Origin: Hornefia butyriciproducens
Lineage (GTDB): Bacteria > Bacillota > Clostridia > Peptostreptococcales > Anaerovoracaceae
Length of the DNA stretch: 64,000 nt
Direction of reading: 5' to 3'
Assembly: GCF_009695915.1 (NCBI RefSeq)
Contig: NZ_VUMZ01000009.1
Location: 1 to 64,000 of the forward strand
Made by a program: the position numbers and the translations under genes. Below are positions 1 to 8,368 of this stretch, one piece after another. Within the stretch, counting starts at the first letter, position 1; each line of letters starts with the position of its first letter. The notes below the pieces were generated by a model. It had not been told where the DNA came from and searched no databases. It was given only the letters and a program-made list of their open reading frames with translations.

Positions 1-98
1 ATCATCCTGAAATTGTCTCCGCGAATCAGAGCCTGTTCGATGTAGATACGGTCTGACAGTGTCAGATGCTTGTGGTCACTTTTGATATCTTTACTCAT
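1..98 (-). CDS. IS30-type transposase, N-terminal fragment (cut by window edge)
   Basis: Only the first 32 codons are in the window; the rest lies to the left of base 1. The protein begins MSKDIKSDHKHLTLSDR, followed by IYIEQALIRGDNFR, which is the pattern of the N-terminal helix-turn-helix (HTH_38) of IS30-family transposases: a His-Leu-Thr-Leu-x-Asp-Arg motif and then a helix. A strong GGAGG ribosome binding site lies just upstream, on the minus strand near base 107. Family assignment rests on this short stretch alone. It differs in sequence from the broken IS30-like element near 16.5 kb, so it is not simply another copy. Confidence 0.6.
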   Translation of the reverse strand, partial: MSKDIKSDHKHLTLSDRIYIEQALIRGDNFRM

Positions 99-534
99 AA
101 AAACCTCCTCATTGCGCAGACAGGTGACCATATGTTCATTATATAGTTGTGCAGGAGTAAATTCAGCAATGTGGAAGTTAGTCTTACACAAATGGAATTT
201 AAAAATATATTTAACGTTTATAATTCTTCTGTGGAAGACAGCGCGTGGAAGGCAGCGCCGGGACGGGGCTGTCTGGAGCCGGAGCCTCAGTAGGTAAAAA
301 AATACCATCTACGGACTGAGGCCTTACTTTTTTGTTGCACAGTGACGAAAAAGTCAATAAAATAGAAACGCAGCGATGATATTACAGCGCTGTCCGTCTT
401 TCTTTTGTTGTTTTCCGGTATTGAGTGGACAAAACGCTATAGGGGTTTAACGAGAGTTTCCCTTATATGGTCGGAGAGCGGTAAGCACGGGATGATCTGT
501 ACATAGATGTGGAATATTGGAGAGTAACAGACAT
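99..534. other. Gene-free stretch left of the nucleotidyltransferase pair
   Basis: About 435 bases lie between the divergent transposase fragment and the first nucleotidyltransferase gene. I see a hairpin with a T-run at 284-334 but no convincing reading frame: the open frame at 70-297 lacks a ribosome binding site and resembles nothing I know. I could not pick a clear promoter for the downstream gene. Confidence 0.5.
284..334 (+). terminator. Terminator-like hairpin with T-run
   Basis: GCCTCAGT at 284-291 pairs exactly with ACTGAGGC at 315-322, and an inner GGTA/TACC pair closes over a run of A. A run of six T follows at about 328-333. This is the form of an intrinsic terminator, though no gene is visible upstream on this strand. 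It may instead belong to the neighbouring insertion sequence. Confidence 0.35.
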
Positions 535-1557
535 ATGGATTTTAAGGAATTCATGAACACGGCAGAGTATGATTTTCTGCGAACGAATAAGCGTCTGGGA
601 GACAGGATTATGCTGCTCGGTTTGGGCGGCAGCTATGCTTACGGCACAAATAACGAAGGCAGCGATATCGATTTTCGCGGTGTCACGCTTATGATGCCGT
701 CCGATCTGCTGGGACTGACAAAATTTGAGCAGTATGAGGATGCTAAGACTGATACAGTTATCTATGGATTCAACAAGATGGTAAAGCTGCTATTGGAGTG
801 CAATCCGAATGCCTGTGAAATGCTTGGGTTAGATGAGGAACAATATCTGATCAAGTCGGAATTGGGGCAGGAACTTATCAATAACAGTAGGCTTTTTCTT
901 TCCAAAAGAGCTGTTAAATCCTTCGGGGGATATGCGGGCGCGCAACTTCGCAGGCTTCAAAATGCCATCGCGAGAGATACACTGTCACAGAGTGGCAGGG
1001 AAAAGCATATCCTGAGATCAGTAATGAATGTGCTGGATGATTTTAATCGCAGATATGCAGGTAAAGAAAACGGGAGCATCCGGCTGTACATTGACCGGGC
1101 GGAGAATCCTGAACTGAAAACAGAGATTTTTGCAGATGTAAGCTACAGACATTTTCCTCTTCGGGATTATACGAATCTGTGGGGAACCATGAGATCGGTA
1201 GTCCGTGAGTATGACAAGATCGGCAGGCGTAATAAAAAAAAGGATGAGGATCATTTGAATAAACACGCAATGCACCTGATCAGACTGTTTATGATGGCGA
1301 TTGACATTCTGGAAAAGGGCGAAATACGCACTCACAGAGAGGGTGATCTGCCGACTCTTCTTGCTATAAGGAGAGGCGATTATATGCTCCCTGACGGTAC
1401 ATTTTCTCCGGAGTTTTATGAGATGCTGGAAGAATATGAGCATAGGCTGGATGAGGCTGCTGCAAAGACAGAGCTGCCGGACGGTCCTGATATGAAGAAG
1501 GTGGAAGCTTTTGTGGAGCGAATCAACAGGTATGCAGTTACGGGAGAATTAACATGA
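535..1557 (+). CDS. RlaP/YcgL-type nucleotidyltransferase (first of a pair)
   Basis: A 340-residue protein of the DNA polymerase beta-like nucleotidyltransferase superfamily. The signature is the Gly-Gly-Ser motif at residues 31-33 followed by the Asp-x-Asp pair at residues 44 and 46 (GGSYAYGTNNEGSDIDF). The two aspartates should hold the catalytic metal ions. The layout fits the RlaP/YcgL family, some members of which sit in RNA-repair operons; the true substrate is unknown. An in-frame TTG at 517 gives six extra residues; I chose ATG 535 because of the GGAGAG stretch upstream, although the spacing is long. The stop overlaps the start of the next gene by 4 nt, so the two are translationally coupled. 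No RNA ligase or antitoxin gene is adjacent. Confidence 0.75.
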   Translation: MDFKEFMNTAEYDFLRTNKRLGDRIMLLGLGGSYAYGTNNEGSDIDFRGVTLMMPSDLLGLTKFEQYEDAKTDTVIYGFNKMVKLLLECNPNACEMLGLDEEQYLIKSELGQELINNSRLFLSKRAVKSFGGYAGAQLRRLQNAIARDTLSQSGREKHILRSVMNVLDDFNRRYAGKENGSIRLYIDRAENPELKTEIFADVSYRHFPLRDYTNLWGTMRSVVREYDKIGRRNKKKDEDHLNKHAMHLIRLFMMAIDILEKGEIRTHREGDLPTLLAIRRGDYMLPDGTFSPEFYEMLEEYEHRLDEAAAKTELPDGPDMKKVEAFVERINRYAVTGELT

Positions 1558-2330
1558 GAAATATTATTGGCGAAATAAATGAGGAACTGGATAAAATAGA
1601 AAGAAAAGAGGGCGTGCGGATTCTGCATGCTGTTGAGTCCGGAAGCCGGGCCTGGGGATTTGCATCACCGGATAGTGACTATGATGTCCGTTTTGTATAT
1701 GTCAGACCGAAGGAAGACTATTTGAGGCTGGATGAACCAAAGGATGTGATTGAATGGCAGCTGGATGAGGTGCTGGATATCAACGGCTGGGATTTGAAGA
1801 AAGCACTAAGACAGTTTGCAAAAGGGAACGTAACGCTTTTTGAATGGAGCGAATCTCCAATCGTCTACAGGACAACGGCGGAATGGGCGCAGATAAAGGA
1901 AATTTCGAAACACTTTTTTTCGGAAAAGGCGGCAGTCTGCCATTATTACGGGACGGCAAACAACACGCTCCAGAAATATCTGCTGGGGGATCTTGTCAGA
2001 TATAAGAAATATTTCTATGCACTGAGACCTTTGCTGGCGGCACGATATATTGAAACGTATCATACTGCTCCGCCGGTACTTTTTGACGATCTGTTGAAAA
2101 TGGATATGCCTGAGGTGCTGAGGCGTGCTGTCGATGAACTGCTGGATGTGAAGAAAGTAACGGCAGAGGGAGAAGAAAATCCGCAGATTCCGATTATTAG
2201 AGGGTTTATCGTGAATGAAACGGCACGTCAGAAGAAAATTGCTAATAATATGAGAAATGATCGCAATAAGGACTATGCGAGATTAAACCGTATTTTCATA
2301 GACATTGTATTAGGAAATGAGCATTCATAA
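1554..2330 (+). CDS. RlaP/YcgL-type nucleotidyltransferase (second of a pair)
   Basis: A 258-residue protein of the same superfamily as its upstream neighbour. It carries Gly-Ser at residues 30-31 and Asp-x-Asp at residues 42 and 44 (ESGSRAWGFASPDSDYDVRF), which is the classic start of the COG3541/YcgL group. The start codon lies inside the stop of the preceding gene (ATGA overlap), so both are made from one message. The two proteins are related in fold but not close duplicates; they differ in length and in most residues. An acting pair is plausible (two subunits, or two enzymes acting on one RNA or nucleotide), but nothing here proves this. The gene ends about 80 bp before the first copy of the 54-bp repeat. 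Confidence 0.75.
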   Translation: MRNIIGEINEELDKIERKEGVRILHAVESGSRAWGFASPDSDYDVRFVYVRPKEDYLRLDEPKDVIEWQLDEVLDINGWDLKKALRQFAKGNVTLFEWSESPIVYRTTAEWAQIKEISKHFFSEKAAVCHYYGTANNTLQKYLLGDLVRYKKYFYALRPLLAARYIETYHTAPPVLFDDLLKMDMPEVLRRAVDELLDVKKVTAEGEENPQIPIIRGFIVNETARQKKIANNMRNDRNKDYARLNRIFIDIVLGNEHS

Positions 2331-2409
2331 TGGGTCGATCAGAGAATTACCCGCAAATGTCGTGATGCATCAATCGCCGGAGCAAATTTAAGACGCAGCA
2401 CGGAGCATA

Positions 2410-2463
2410 TTTGAAATCCCAATACTGCCGTGACAGTATCCCATGTACACTTCTGTACACTTC
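2410..2463 (+). repeat. 54-bp direct repeat, left copy
   Basis: This 54-bp sequence recurs at 4639-4692 in the same direction with one mismatch (C/T at 2429). It contains a hairpin, ATACTG and CAGTAT with a 6-nt loop, followed by two tandem copies of TGTACACTTC. The left copy lies just upstream of the XRE gene promoter. The two copies bound a 2.2-kb module, so they could be duplicated operators, recombination sites, or the footprint of an insertion. Confidence 0.85.
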
Positions 2464-2479
2464 TTGATTCCCTGTTCTA

Positions 2480-2508
2480 TTGACGTTGGGTCGGCATACC
2501 GATATAAT
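2480..2508 (+). promoter_or_regulatory. Promoter of the XRE gene
   Basis: TTGACG at 2480-2485 and TATAAT at 2503-2508 are separated by exactly 17 bp, close to the sigma-A consensus. It begins 17 bp after the 54-bp repeat, so a protein bound at the repeat would sit just upstream of the -35 box. Confidence 0.8.
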
Positions 2509-2538
2509 GAAAATGAGCAAAAATCGGGAGGTGACGAT

Positions 2539-2742
2539 ATGGACTTACAGACACTGCTTAATCAGAAACAGATCACCAAATGCCATCTTTCGAAAATCAG
2601 CGGGGTACCAAAGACCACGATTATGGATATATGCGCAGGACGCAGCAAGATAGAACGTTGTTCGGCAAAAACAATCCAGCAGCTTGCAAAAGCCCTGGAT
2701 TGCACAATGGAAGATATCATGGAATTATCCTCTCTCTATTGA
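2539..2742 (+). CDS. Small XRE-family HTH regulator (67 aa, probably truncated)
   Basis: The 67-residue protein is a single helix-turn-helix domain of the XRE/Cro type: residues 10-35 (KQITKCHLSKISGVPKTTI) give the two recognition helices, followed by an Ala-Lys-Ala-Leu-Asp helix. The start is ATG 2539, with GGAGGTGA 8 nt upstream. An in-frame ATG at 2443 lies in the 54-bp repeat upstream of the promoter and can be ignored. Related HTH proteins in Clostridia often carry a further C-terminal region. Here translation stops right after the HTH, and the next 230 bp read as a decayed continuation, so this is likely a truncated gene that still makes a DNA-binding domain. It may bind the flanking repeats. 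Confidence 0.75.
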   Translation: MDLQTLLNQKQITKCHLSKISGVPKTTIMDICAGRSKIERCSAKTIQQLAKALDCTMEDIMELSSLY

Positions 2743-2972
2743 CGGAAAGACAGGCCCGAAAGATGAGGCATATTTTGAGTGACAACTGTCACCATTTCTC
2801 AAAACATCCATCGAAGTCATGCTGGACCGTGGCGAGGAATGATATGATCGGGACTGCGACTTTTGCAACCTGCAATCCGGCATAAATGTCATCGAGTGAG
2901 ATGGAGCAGACCATAAGCTCTGATTAGGCGTGGTATCTCGAGAAGAAATATCTGGGACTGCAGAGGGTGTAA
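2743..2972 (+). pseudogene. Decayed C-terminal part of the XRE-type gene
   Basis: After the TGA of the HTH gene the sequence still reads like protein, broken by stops and one frameshift. One frame gives FLKTSIEVMLDRGEE, a TGA at 2840, YDRDCDFCNLQSGINVIE, and a TGA at 2897. Shifting the frame at about 2898 gives EMEQTISSD, a TAG at 2925, then AWYLEKKYLGLQRV and a TAA at 2970. The acidic and aromatic composition looks coding, but I do not recognise the family. The most likely reading is an eroded tail of the upstream gene, or a decayed partner gene. Confidence is modest because this rests on my own frame-joining. Confidence 0.4.
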
Positions 2973-3042
2973 TATGGCTTGATTTGTGATTCTTCCTCTC
3001 AGGCTGCGGTAAAAAAATGATTATAGAAAAGAAGGGATCAAT

Positions 3043-4482
3043 TTGCGGCAATTCAACAATCTTGAAGAACTGATCGGTGAAGCAACCGAGTATGATAAAA
3101 AACAGGCGGTGGAGCTTAAGAAGCCCAAAAGCTGGTGCAAAAGTGTCAGCGCCTTCGCCAATACATCAGGAGGCATTCTGATCTTTGGAATTGCCAATGA
3201 CAATTCTGTTATCGGTTTGCCGGATGCAGAGCATGACGCGGAAGCAGTCAGTGAAATCATGAAAAACCGCCTGTCCCCTGTTCCGGAGTTCCACCTGTCT
3301 TTTCATGTGGCAGAAAATGGGAAGAAACTTTTGCTGCTGCAAGTTTTCAAAGGAGAAGAGACGCCGTATTACTACTCCGCAGATGGGACAACGGAAGCCT
3401 ATATTCGTATCGGCAACGAAAGTGTCCCTGCTGATTCGACCGATTTGAAGCGGCTAGTTCTCAGAGGTCGTAATTCAAGTTATGATTCGCAAAATTCACC
3501 TTTCGAAGCGGCGGATTATTCTTTTACCAAGCTGAGAGAACGGTTCAAGGTCTGGACCGGGAAGAGTTTAGTGGAGAAAGACTTATCATCCTTTGGGATG
3601 ATCGGTACAAATGGGAATCTCACGAATACAGGCGCCCTCCTTGCGGATGAATCCCCTATTCGATGGTCAAGAGTATTCTGCACCCGCTGGAATGGTAAAA
3701 CAAAAGGCGGCGGCATTGTAGATGCGCTGAATCATGCCGAATACGCAGGAAGCCTCATCTCTCTTTTGAACGACGCGGAATCGTTTATTAAGAATAATTC
3801 TAAAACCATTTGGAAGAAATTGCCTGATTCAAGGCTGGAACTGCCGGAATATGTGCACCGCAGCTATTTTGAGGCATTGGTCAATGCCCTGATTCATCGG
3901 GACTATCTGATCAATGGCAGTGAAGTGCATATAGATATTTTTGATGACCGCATGGAGATCTACTCTCCCGGCGGAATGCCGGACGGGACACTCATACAGG
4001 ATCGCAACATCAAAGGGGTTCCCTCCATCCGTCGGAATCCAGTGCTTGCCGACATCTTCGCAAGACTTGGCTATATGGAACGTTCCGGGAGTGGATTGGG
4101 CAAGATACGGGAAGCCTATGAGTTTTCAGCCAATTATTCACAAGACAAGGCACCGGTTTTCTATTCAGATCGGTCTCAGTTTCTTGTAACATTGCCTAAT
4201 TTGAATTATGAACAGTTGCAGAAAGAAGAAATCCCGTCAGATAAAGTAGCAGATGTAGCAGATCGAGTAGCAGATATAGCAGATATCTCCGAGCGCCAAA
4301 AACAAATTCTATCGTCGATGGAAATCGGCACCGAATACAGCAGCAATGATATTGCAGATATGATCGGACTGAAAGGCGCAATGACGAGAAGACTTCTGAA
4401 TGATCTTGTGGATAAGGGATTGTTGAATAAAACAGCCGAAACGAACAGAAGGCGTTATTTGAAGGTTCCCCCAGCTAAATAA
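3043..4482 (+). CDS. AlbA_2 (Schlafen-like) / HATPase_c_4 / winged-helix protein
   Basis: A 479-residue protein with three parts. Residues about 12-125 form an AlbA_2 (Schlafen-like) DNA-binding domain, recognisable from AFANTSGGILIFGIAND. Residues about 270-370 match the HATPase_c_4 region (NALIHRDY, IYSPGGMP, ERSGSGLGKI). Residues about 420-479 look like a winged helix. Proteins of this plan are usually called transcriptional regulators or putative ATP-dependent helicase-related proteins; their biochemical role is poorly known. Between the last two parts is a short tandem repeat of Val-Ala-Asp (4246-4284). The start is TTG 3043; the ATG at 3018 is out of frame. The gene lies between the two 54-bp repeats, together with the XRE gene. 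Confidence 0.8.
   Translation: MRQFNNLEELIGEATEYDKKQAVELKKPKSWCKSVSAFANTSGGILIFGIANDNSVIGLPDAEHDAEAVSEIMKNRLSPVPEFHLSFHVAENGKKLLLLQVFKGEETPYYYSADGTTEAYIRIGNESVPADSTDLKRLVLRGRNSSYDSQNSPFEAADYSFTKLRERFKVWTGKSLVEKDLSSFGMIGTNGNLTNTGALLADESPIRWSRVFCTRWNGKTKGGGIVDALNHAEYAGSLISLLNDAESFIKNNSKTIWKKLPDSRLELPEYVHRSYFEALVNALIHRDYLINGSEVHIDIFDDRMEIYSPGGMPDGTLIQDRNIKGVPSIRRNPVLADIFARLGYMERSGSGLGKIREAYEFSANYSQDKAPVFYSDRSQFLVTLPNLNYEQLQKEEIPSDKVADVADRVADIADISERQKQILSSMEIGTEYSSNDIADMIGLKGAMTRRLLNDLVDKGLLNKTAETNRRRYLKVPPAK
4246..4284 (+). repeat. 9-bp tandem repeat inside the AlbA_2 gene
   Basis: GTAGCAGAT occurs at 4246, 4255 and 4267, with a near copy (ATAGCAGAT) at 4276. It encodes repeated Val/Ile-Ala-Asp in the linker before the winged helix. 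Copy-number change in steps of 9 bp would keep the frame. Confidence 0.85.
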
Positions 4483-4638
4483 AGTTCGATTTGTTTGGAC
4501 AGGTGCGTGATATACGGGATAAAATGAACTATTTTTAAAGGAATAATAAATGCGATTGCAACAATAAAAAAGAGTGTTCATAATAGAGCGATTAGAGAGT
4601 ACCTTGCTTGCGGTGAGTAACTCTGCTGTTCTGCGCAC

Positions 4639-4692
4639 TTTGAAATCCCAATACTGCTGTGACAGTATCCCATGTACACTTCTGTACACTTC
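4639..4692 (+). repeat. 54-bp direct repeat, right copy
   Basis: Second copy of the 2410-2463 repeat, again with the ATACTG/CAGTAT hairpin and two copies of TGTACACTTC. It lies in the 299-bp gap between the AlbA_2 gene and the SNF2 helicase gene, about 90 bp before the helicase start. Apart from this repeat the gap is AT-rich and shows nothing else I can support; a helicase promoter (TTGATT 4741, GATAAT 4762, 15-bp spacing) is weak. Confidence 0.85.
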
Positions 4693-4781
4693 GCACACTA
4701 TTTTCTCCAAACTTTATTTTTTGATTTTTTATGGTATGCTTTGATTTATGGTATGTTCTGAGATAATAGGGGGATACGATA

Positions 4782-7700
4782 TTGATGATGAAAACGGTAC
4801 AGGCCGGCGCAGAGTTGGATCGGATGCAGAAGGAAAATGAAGAGGAATATTTTCAGGAACTTGAGGAAAGCGGCGATCTGAAATACAGCGAGAGCCAGCT
4901 GGGGCTGGACGGCTATCGCTACTTTCATCCGGAAACTATTTGCGGCGAAGCGAAGATCAGTCCGTCTGCGAAGAGCAAGGCTGAGCGCTTCGTAGAAAAA
5001 TATGATCTGCGGAAACATTTCCGTGTAAACACGGGCTTCCTGAACAACCCGATTTTTGGAGAAATGCAGGGGCAGATCGAGGTTCCTCACCGGGAGGGGT
5101 TTCCGGATGTCAGATTGATATTTAACCGGGATCATCTGCATTATGCTCACTGTGGAGATTTGAGCTGCAGATGTTACGGAGACCGGGATATCAAAAAGCA
5201 CACGACGCTTTGTGCGCATGAAGCTGCGGCGGTGCTTCTGCTGGAGGAGTTTCTGACGACATACGATATCGGCGACGCAACAGATTCGACGGGAATGCGT
5301 TTTTTGAGGGGAGAGCATATGGAGGAGACCTTTTCCGAGAACGACGTGCCGGATGGACAGGAACCGTGCAGAATCATCCCGCAGCTTTCTATATCTGACG
5401 GAAGGCTCACTGTATCCTTTCGGTACGGGCCGGTCTCAGGCAGTAAACGCCCGTATAAGATCAAGAGTGTACCGGAATTTGTGGACAAAACAAAGAAGCG
5501 GGAACCGATGCCCTTCGGGAAAAAATGGACGCCTGTTCTGACTGAGGAACGTCTGGAGGACAACTCACGCAGGATGTATGATCTGATGCGCAGAATCCTG
5601 GATGAAGAACGGCTTCATGCAGAGAATTTCATAAACCGGAGCAGTTTATACAGTTACTGGGGTACTTCCCATTTTGAAATGACATTCCGGGATGAGCTTC
5701 CGCTGTATGGGCGCTGGCTCGACGAATTTTTCAGTATCGTGGCTGAAAATGCCGGGCCGCTTGATTATCTGGAAACCGATCATTATGATTATTATAAAGA
5801 GAAGAAGAAAGGCAAACTTACGATTTCTCCGGAGGCACATCGGCCGTCGTTTCTGATTACGGCATATCACAGCGAGGAGGGGGAATTTCTGGGAGTCCGG
5901 CTTACCGGAGGCATGGGACAATGCTTTTATGGGGAGCGGAGGGCTTACTCTTTTGGAAATAACGAGCTTGCGCCTTTGAATATTCGATTGGCGAAGTTGA
6001 TGGAGCCTGTGGAGCAGGCAGCAGGGCTGGAAGATATCGTAATGGAAATCGGCCGCAGAGAACTGCCGGAATTTTACCACAAGGTTGTGCCTCAGCTGAG
6101 AGAAATGACAGAGCTTTCCGAGCCGGATGATGAGGAAATACAGAGATACCTGCCGCCCGAAGCGAAGATATTTTATTATCTGGATGCAGAGGAGGATCAG
6201 GTGTTCGGCCGCGGGGCTGCTTTGTACAACACAAGGAGGCATAGCCTGTCGGAACCGCTGAATAACAGACCCCTTGAGCCTTATCGTGATCTGGATGCGG
6301 AAATCAGAGCGCGTGATGCGTTGGAAGCCTATTTCCCATACTATGATGAGGAGCGGGATCTGTTTTATAACGACCGGGAGGACGGGATCTGTCAGTTCCT
6401 GCAGGACGGCCTCGACCGGTTGTTCACCATCGGCGACGTGCGCAGCACTGAGCGTTTCCAGAGCCTCGGCGTAAAGCGTACCATTCCGCTCAATATCGGT
6501 GTCTCCATGGAGAACAATCTGCTGGATCTGAAGGTGACGAGCGATGAATATTCGGAGGAGGAGCTTCTAGATATTCTTCAGGCCTACCGGGAGAAAAAGA
6601 AATTTTTCCGCCTGAAGAACGGAAATTTCCTGCTACTTGCTGAACAGGAAAATAATGCGGTGGCGGAGCTCAGCATGATGCTGGATACGATGCAGGTGAG
6701 TCTGAAGGACTTCGTCCGCGGGAAAATGCAGATCCCTGCGTACCGTGCTTTGTATCTTGACCGGATGATGCAGAGTATGGAGAATGTATATGCCGACCGG
6801 GACCGGCACTTCCGTTCGCTGGTCCGGGATTTCCGAACGGTGGAGGAATCGGACTATGAGGTGCCCGAGGCGCTCCGGGGAGTGCTGCGCCCTTATCAGA
6901 CAGTGGGGTATCAGTGGCTCCGCATGCTGGATCATTGCGGATTTGGCGGAATTCTGGCTGACGATATGGGTCTGGGGAAAACGCTGCAGATCATTACGCT
7001 GCTCGCGTCTTTGCAGGGGGACGGGGTGTCGATGATTGTGACTCCCGCATCTCTGGTTTACAACTGGCGCGAGGAGTTCCGGCGGTTCGCACCGGAGCTG
7101 AAGGTTCTCACGGTTACAGGAACGGCGGGAACGCGCCGTGATGTGATTGAGGCGGTGAACAAAGAAAACCGGGATGTGGATGTTCTGATCACCTCGTATG
7201 ATCTTCTGAAAAGAGACATCGATGCTTACGAGGACGCTGAATTTCGCTTTGTTGTCCTCGATGAGGCACAATATATTAAAAACGCCAGAACATCGGCGGC
7301 TCGGTCGGTGAAACTTCTGCGGGGGCAGACCAGGTTCGCCCTGACAGGCACGCCTATCGAGAACAGGCTCAGCGATCTGTGGAGCATTTTTGATTTCCTG
7401 ATGCCGGGTTTATTGTTCGATTACGAGACTTTCCGGCGGGAGATCGAGACTCCGGTCGTCAGAGGCGGGGATGAGGCGAAGGCGGAGCAGCTGAAAAGAA
7501 TGGTAACGCCCTTTGTTCTACGCCGGCTGAAGCAGGACGTTCTGAAGGAACTTCCGGAAAAACTGGAGGAGATCCAGTACACCTCTATGGAAAGCCGCCA
7601 GCAGCAGCTGTATGACGCGCAGGTGCTGCATATCCGGAATCTTCTCGCGGGGGCGGACTACCAGAAGGACCGGTTCCGGATTCTGGCAGAGCTCACACGG

Positions 7701-8264
7701 TTGCGGCAGATATGCTGCGACCCCGCCCTTTGCTTTGAAAATTACCGGAAAGGCTCCGCCAAGCGTCAGCGCTGCATAGAGCTGATCCGGAGCGCGATGG
7801 AGGGCGGGCATAAAATCCTGCTCTTCTCACAGTTTACCTCCATGCTGGAACTTCTCGAGGGAGATCTGCGCGGTGAGGGAATCGCATATTACAAAATCAC
7901 GGGGGCTACGGCGAAGGAAAAACGGATACGGATGGTGAACGCGTTCAACGGAGATGATACACCGGTCTTCCTGATTTCGCTGAAAGCCGGCGGCACAGGT
8001 CTGAATCTGGTCGGGGCGGATATCGTGATCCACTATGATCCCTGGTGGAATTTCGCCGCACAGAACCAGGCGACGGATCGCGCACACCGGATCGGGCAGA
8101 AAAATATCGTCAGCGTCTATAAACTGATTCTCAAGGATACGATTGAGGAACGGATTATCGAGATGCAGGACAGTAAGCAGAAACTGTCGGAAGACATCCT
8201 CGGGGCGGAGGATATTTCCAGCAGCGCCATCGACCGAGACGAGCTGCTGCAGCTTCTGGGGTAG
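4782..8264 (+). CDS. SWIM-domain SNF2 family helicase/ATPase
   Basis: A 1160-residue Swi2/Snf2-type DNA translocase. Residues about 120-150 hold a SWIM-like zinc site with the CRC...LCAHEAA pattern. The middle third matches the SNF2-associated region common in Bacillota. The ATPase core has Walker A ADDMGLGKTLQ (around residue 730), the DEAQ box (around 826), TGTPIENRL, and motif VI DRAHRIGQ (around 1101). Such enzymes use ATP to move along duplex DNA and remodel protein-DNA complexes; in bacteria they are linked to repair or transcription (RapA-like), and some to defence islands. The TTG at 4782 has better spacing from the GGGGG site at 4769 than the ATGs at 4785 and 4788; any of the three is possible. 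Confidence 0.93.
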   Translation: MMMKTVQAGAELDRMQKENEEEYFQELEESGDLKYSESQLGLDGYRYFHPETICGEAKISPSAKSKAERFVEKYDLRKHFRVNTGFLNNPIFGEMQGQIEVPHREGFPDVRLIFNRDHLHYAHCGDLSCRCYGDRDIKKHTTLCAHEAAAVLLLEEFLTTYDIGDATDSTGMRFLRGEHMEETFSENDVPDGQEPCRIIPQLSISDGRLTVSFRYGPVSGSKRPYKIKSVPEFVDKTKKREPMPFGKKWTPVLTEERLEDNSRRMYDLMRRILDEERLHAENFINRSSLYSYWGTSHFEMTFRDELPLYGRWLDEFFSIVAENAGPLDYLETDHYDYYKEKKKGKLTISPEAHRPSFLITAYHSEEGEFLGVRLTGGMGQCFYGERRAYSFGNNELAPLNIRLAKLMEPVEQAAGLEDIVMEIGRRELPEFYHKVVPQLREMTELSEPDDEEIQRYLPPEAKIFYYLDAEEDQVFGRGAALYNTRRHSLSEPLNNRPLEPYRDLDAEIRARDALEAYFPYYDEERDLFYNDREDGICQFLQDGLDRLFTIGDVRSTERFQSLGVKRTIPLNIGVSMENNLLDLKVTSDEYSEEELLDILQAYREKKKFFRLKNGNFLLLAEQENNAVAELSMMLDTMQVSLKDFVRGKMQIPAYRALYLDRMMQSMENVYADRDRHFRSLVRDFRTVEESDYEVPEALRGVLRPYQTVGYQWLRMLDHCGFGGILADDMGLGKTLQIITLLASLQGDGVSMIVTPASLVYNWREEFRRFAPELKVLTVTGTAGTRRDVIEAVNKENRDVDVLITSYDLLKRDIDAYEDAEFRFVVLDEAQYIKNARTSAARSVKLLRGQTRFALTGTPIENRLSDLWSIFDFLMPGLLFDYETFRREIETPVVRGGDEAKAEQLKRMVTPFVLRRLKQDVLKELPEKLEEIQYTSMESRQQQLYDAQVLHIRNLLAGADYQKDRFRILAELTRLRQICCDPALCFENYRKGSAKRQRCIELIRSAMEGGHKILLFSQFTSMLELLEGDLRGEGIAYYKITGATAKEKRIRMVNAFNGDDTPVFLISLKAGGTGLNLVGADIVIHYDPWWNFAAQNQATDRAHRIGQKNIVSVYKLILKDTIEERIIEMQDSKQKLSEDILGAEDISSSAIDRDELLQLLG

Positions 8265-8368
8265 TCCGCACCGCCGGGCGGCAGCGGTGTGCAGGATGAT
8301 TCATGCTGCCGGCCGCCGCCCGGGAGGATAATCCGTACCGTTGTCCGGCTGCGGAGCGGTCGGAAGCC

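Noticed and set aside
2410-4692. The 54-bp repeats as phage-type attachment sites
   Set aside because: No integrase, tRNA gene or excisionase lies inside or beside the module; kept only as one of several readings.
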